A stretch of DNA of 64,000 nucleotides from Synanceia verrucosa (lineage: Eukaryota; Chordata; Actinopteri; Perciformes; Synanceiidae), in the NCBI GenBank assembly GCA_029721515.1, contig CM056559.1, forward strand, positions 23,591,565-23,655,564, written 5' to 3'. The position numbers and the translations under genes are program-made. Of this stretch, positions 63,603 to 64,000 are shown one piece after another. Each line of letters opens with the position of its first letter. Position 1 is the stretch's first letter. The notes beneath the pieces were generated by a model, which did not search any database, was not told the DNA's origin, and was given only the letters and a program-made list of their open reading frames with translations.

Positions 63603-64000
63603 TTATTAATAATATATATCCTATTTTCCTATTTTTATCTAGTTCTCAAACTGAGTCCTATAAAATAAATGTGTTACACTTCAATTCAAGGGAATTATTT
63701 CAGTCTGGTTTGGGTCAGTGACCTGCATAAAACTGAGGGAAATGTAGACATAAAACTTTAATTGCAAAATTAACTCTCATTTGTCTGCACTGGTTCTTTG
63801 TGACTCACCTGTTAACATGTACAGTATGTGCATCATAGAGTCTGCTAAACTGAGACAGTACAGATTCTGCAGCACCCACAGCTCCAGGTGTGCCGCCTCC
63901 GGCCCCAGGTGGCTGAGGTAGCCTATAATTGGGTTGTTTCAACATATCTTTTTTCTGTGTGATTATACCTCACCTGCCTGTGTGTCCACCTCCTGAGATA

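Noticed and set aside
63834..63970. Minus-strand exon-like segment with GTGAGT donor, Gly/Pro-rich frame and phase compatible with the clmp terminal exon
   Set aside because: CLMP should carry a transmembrane segment and a NEIR-like string just before EDAEAPK, and this segment has neither. Its acceptor lacks a pyrimidine tract, and the further upstream pairing needs an intron of about 50 bp, too short for a vertebrate. Likely cryptic.
1..64000. The mir-100/let-7/mir-125b cluster expected in the broader human 11q24 region
   Set aside because: I looked for the mature-sequence strings of let-7 and mir-125b on both strands and did not see them.

Overview
The window looks like vertebrate genomic DNA, most likely from a teleost fish. 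It has no bacterial-style gene packing. It is full of short interspersed elements with tRNA-like heads, hAT-type and Tc1-type inverted-repeat elements, and many (CA), (GA), (TA) and (TTA) microsatellites. More than 95% of it appears non-coding, either intronic or intergenic. The long open frames it contains are mostly chance or sit inside transposons.

Two protein-coding exons can be supported, both on the minus strand. At the right end (61587-61920) is the terminal coding exon of clmp, the CXADR-like membrane protein (an Ig-superfamily junction adhesion molecule). It is recognised from its cytoplasmic tail, which opens EDAEAPKAKLVKP and ends AFQTV. At the left (9707-10170) is an exon of a Ser/Arg-rich protein with a strong Kozak ATG and a good splice donor. 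I tentatively assign it to the long isoform of gramd1b (Aster-B), a sterol-transfer protein. From memory, CLMP and GRAMD1B are neighbours on human 11q24, which supports the pair, although the relative orientation seen here differs. Three weaker exon candidates are noted: a signal-peptide-like first exon at 601-731, an exon-like GC-rich block near 53.1 kb that is open on both strands, and a cryptic exon near 63.85 kb that I rejected.

The roughly 51 kb between the two exons is repeat-rich. The most interesting family is a 440-480 bp inverted-repeat element with TTAA at its termini, present in five copies (5.7, 12.7, 35.2, 40.6 and 45.8 kb). The copy at 40.6 kb carries a nested, 5'-truncated SINE with an exact 13-bp target-site duplication, and the copy at 5.7 kb carries another insertion. 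Other elements are three copies of a tRNA-headed, (GGAT)n-tailed SINE with target duplications plus a further degraded copy, a second tRNA-derived SINE, a hAT element with a perfect 8-bp duplication, a Tc1-like transposase pseudogene, an internally deleted Tc1-like element, four retroelement 3' ends, and a tandem minisatellite framed by inverted repeats beside a 52-nt hairpin.

No functional tRNA, rRNA, recognised microRNA or CRISPR array was seen. I see no new molecular system. The value of the window lies in the clmp and gramd1b annotation and in the layered transposon history.
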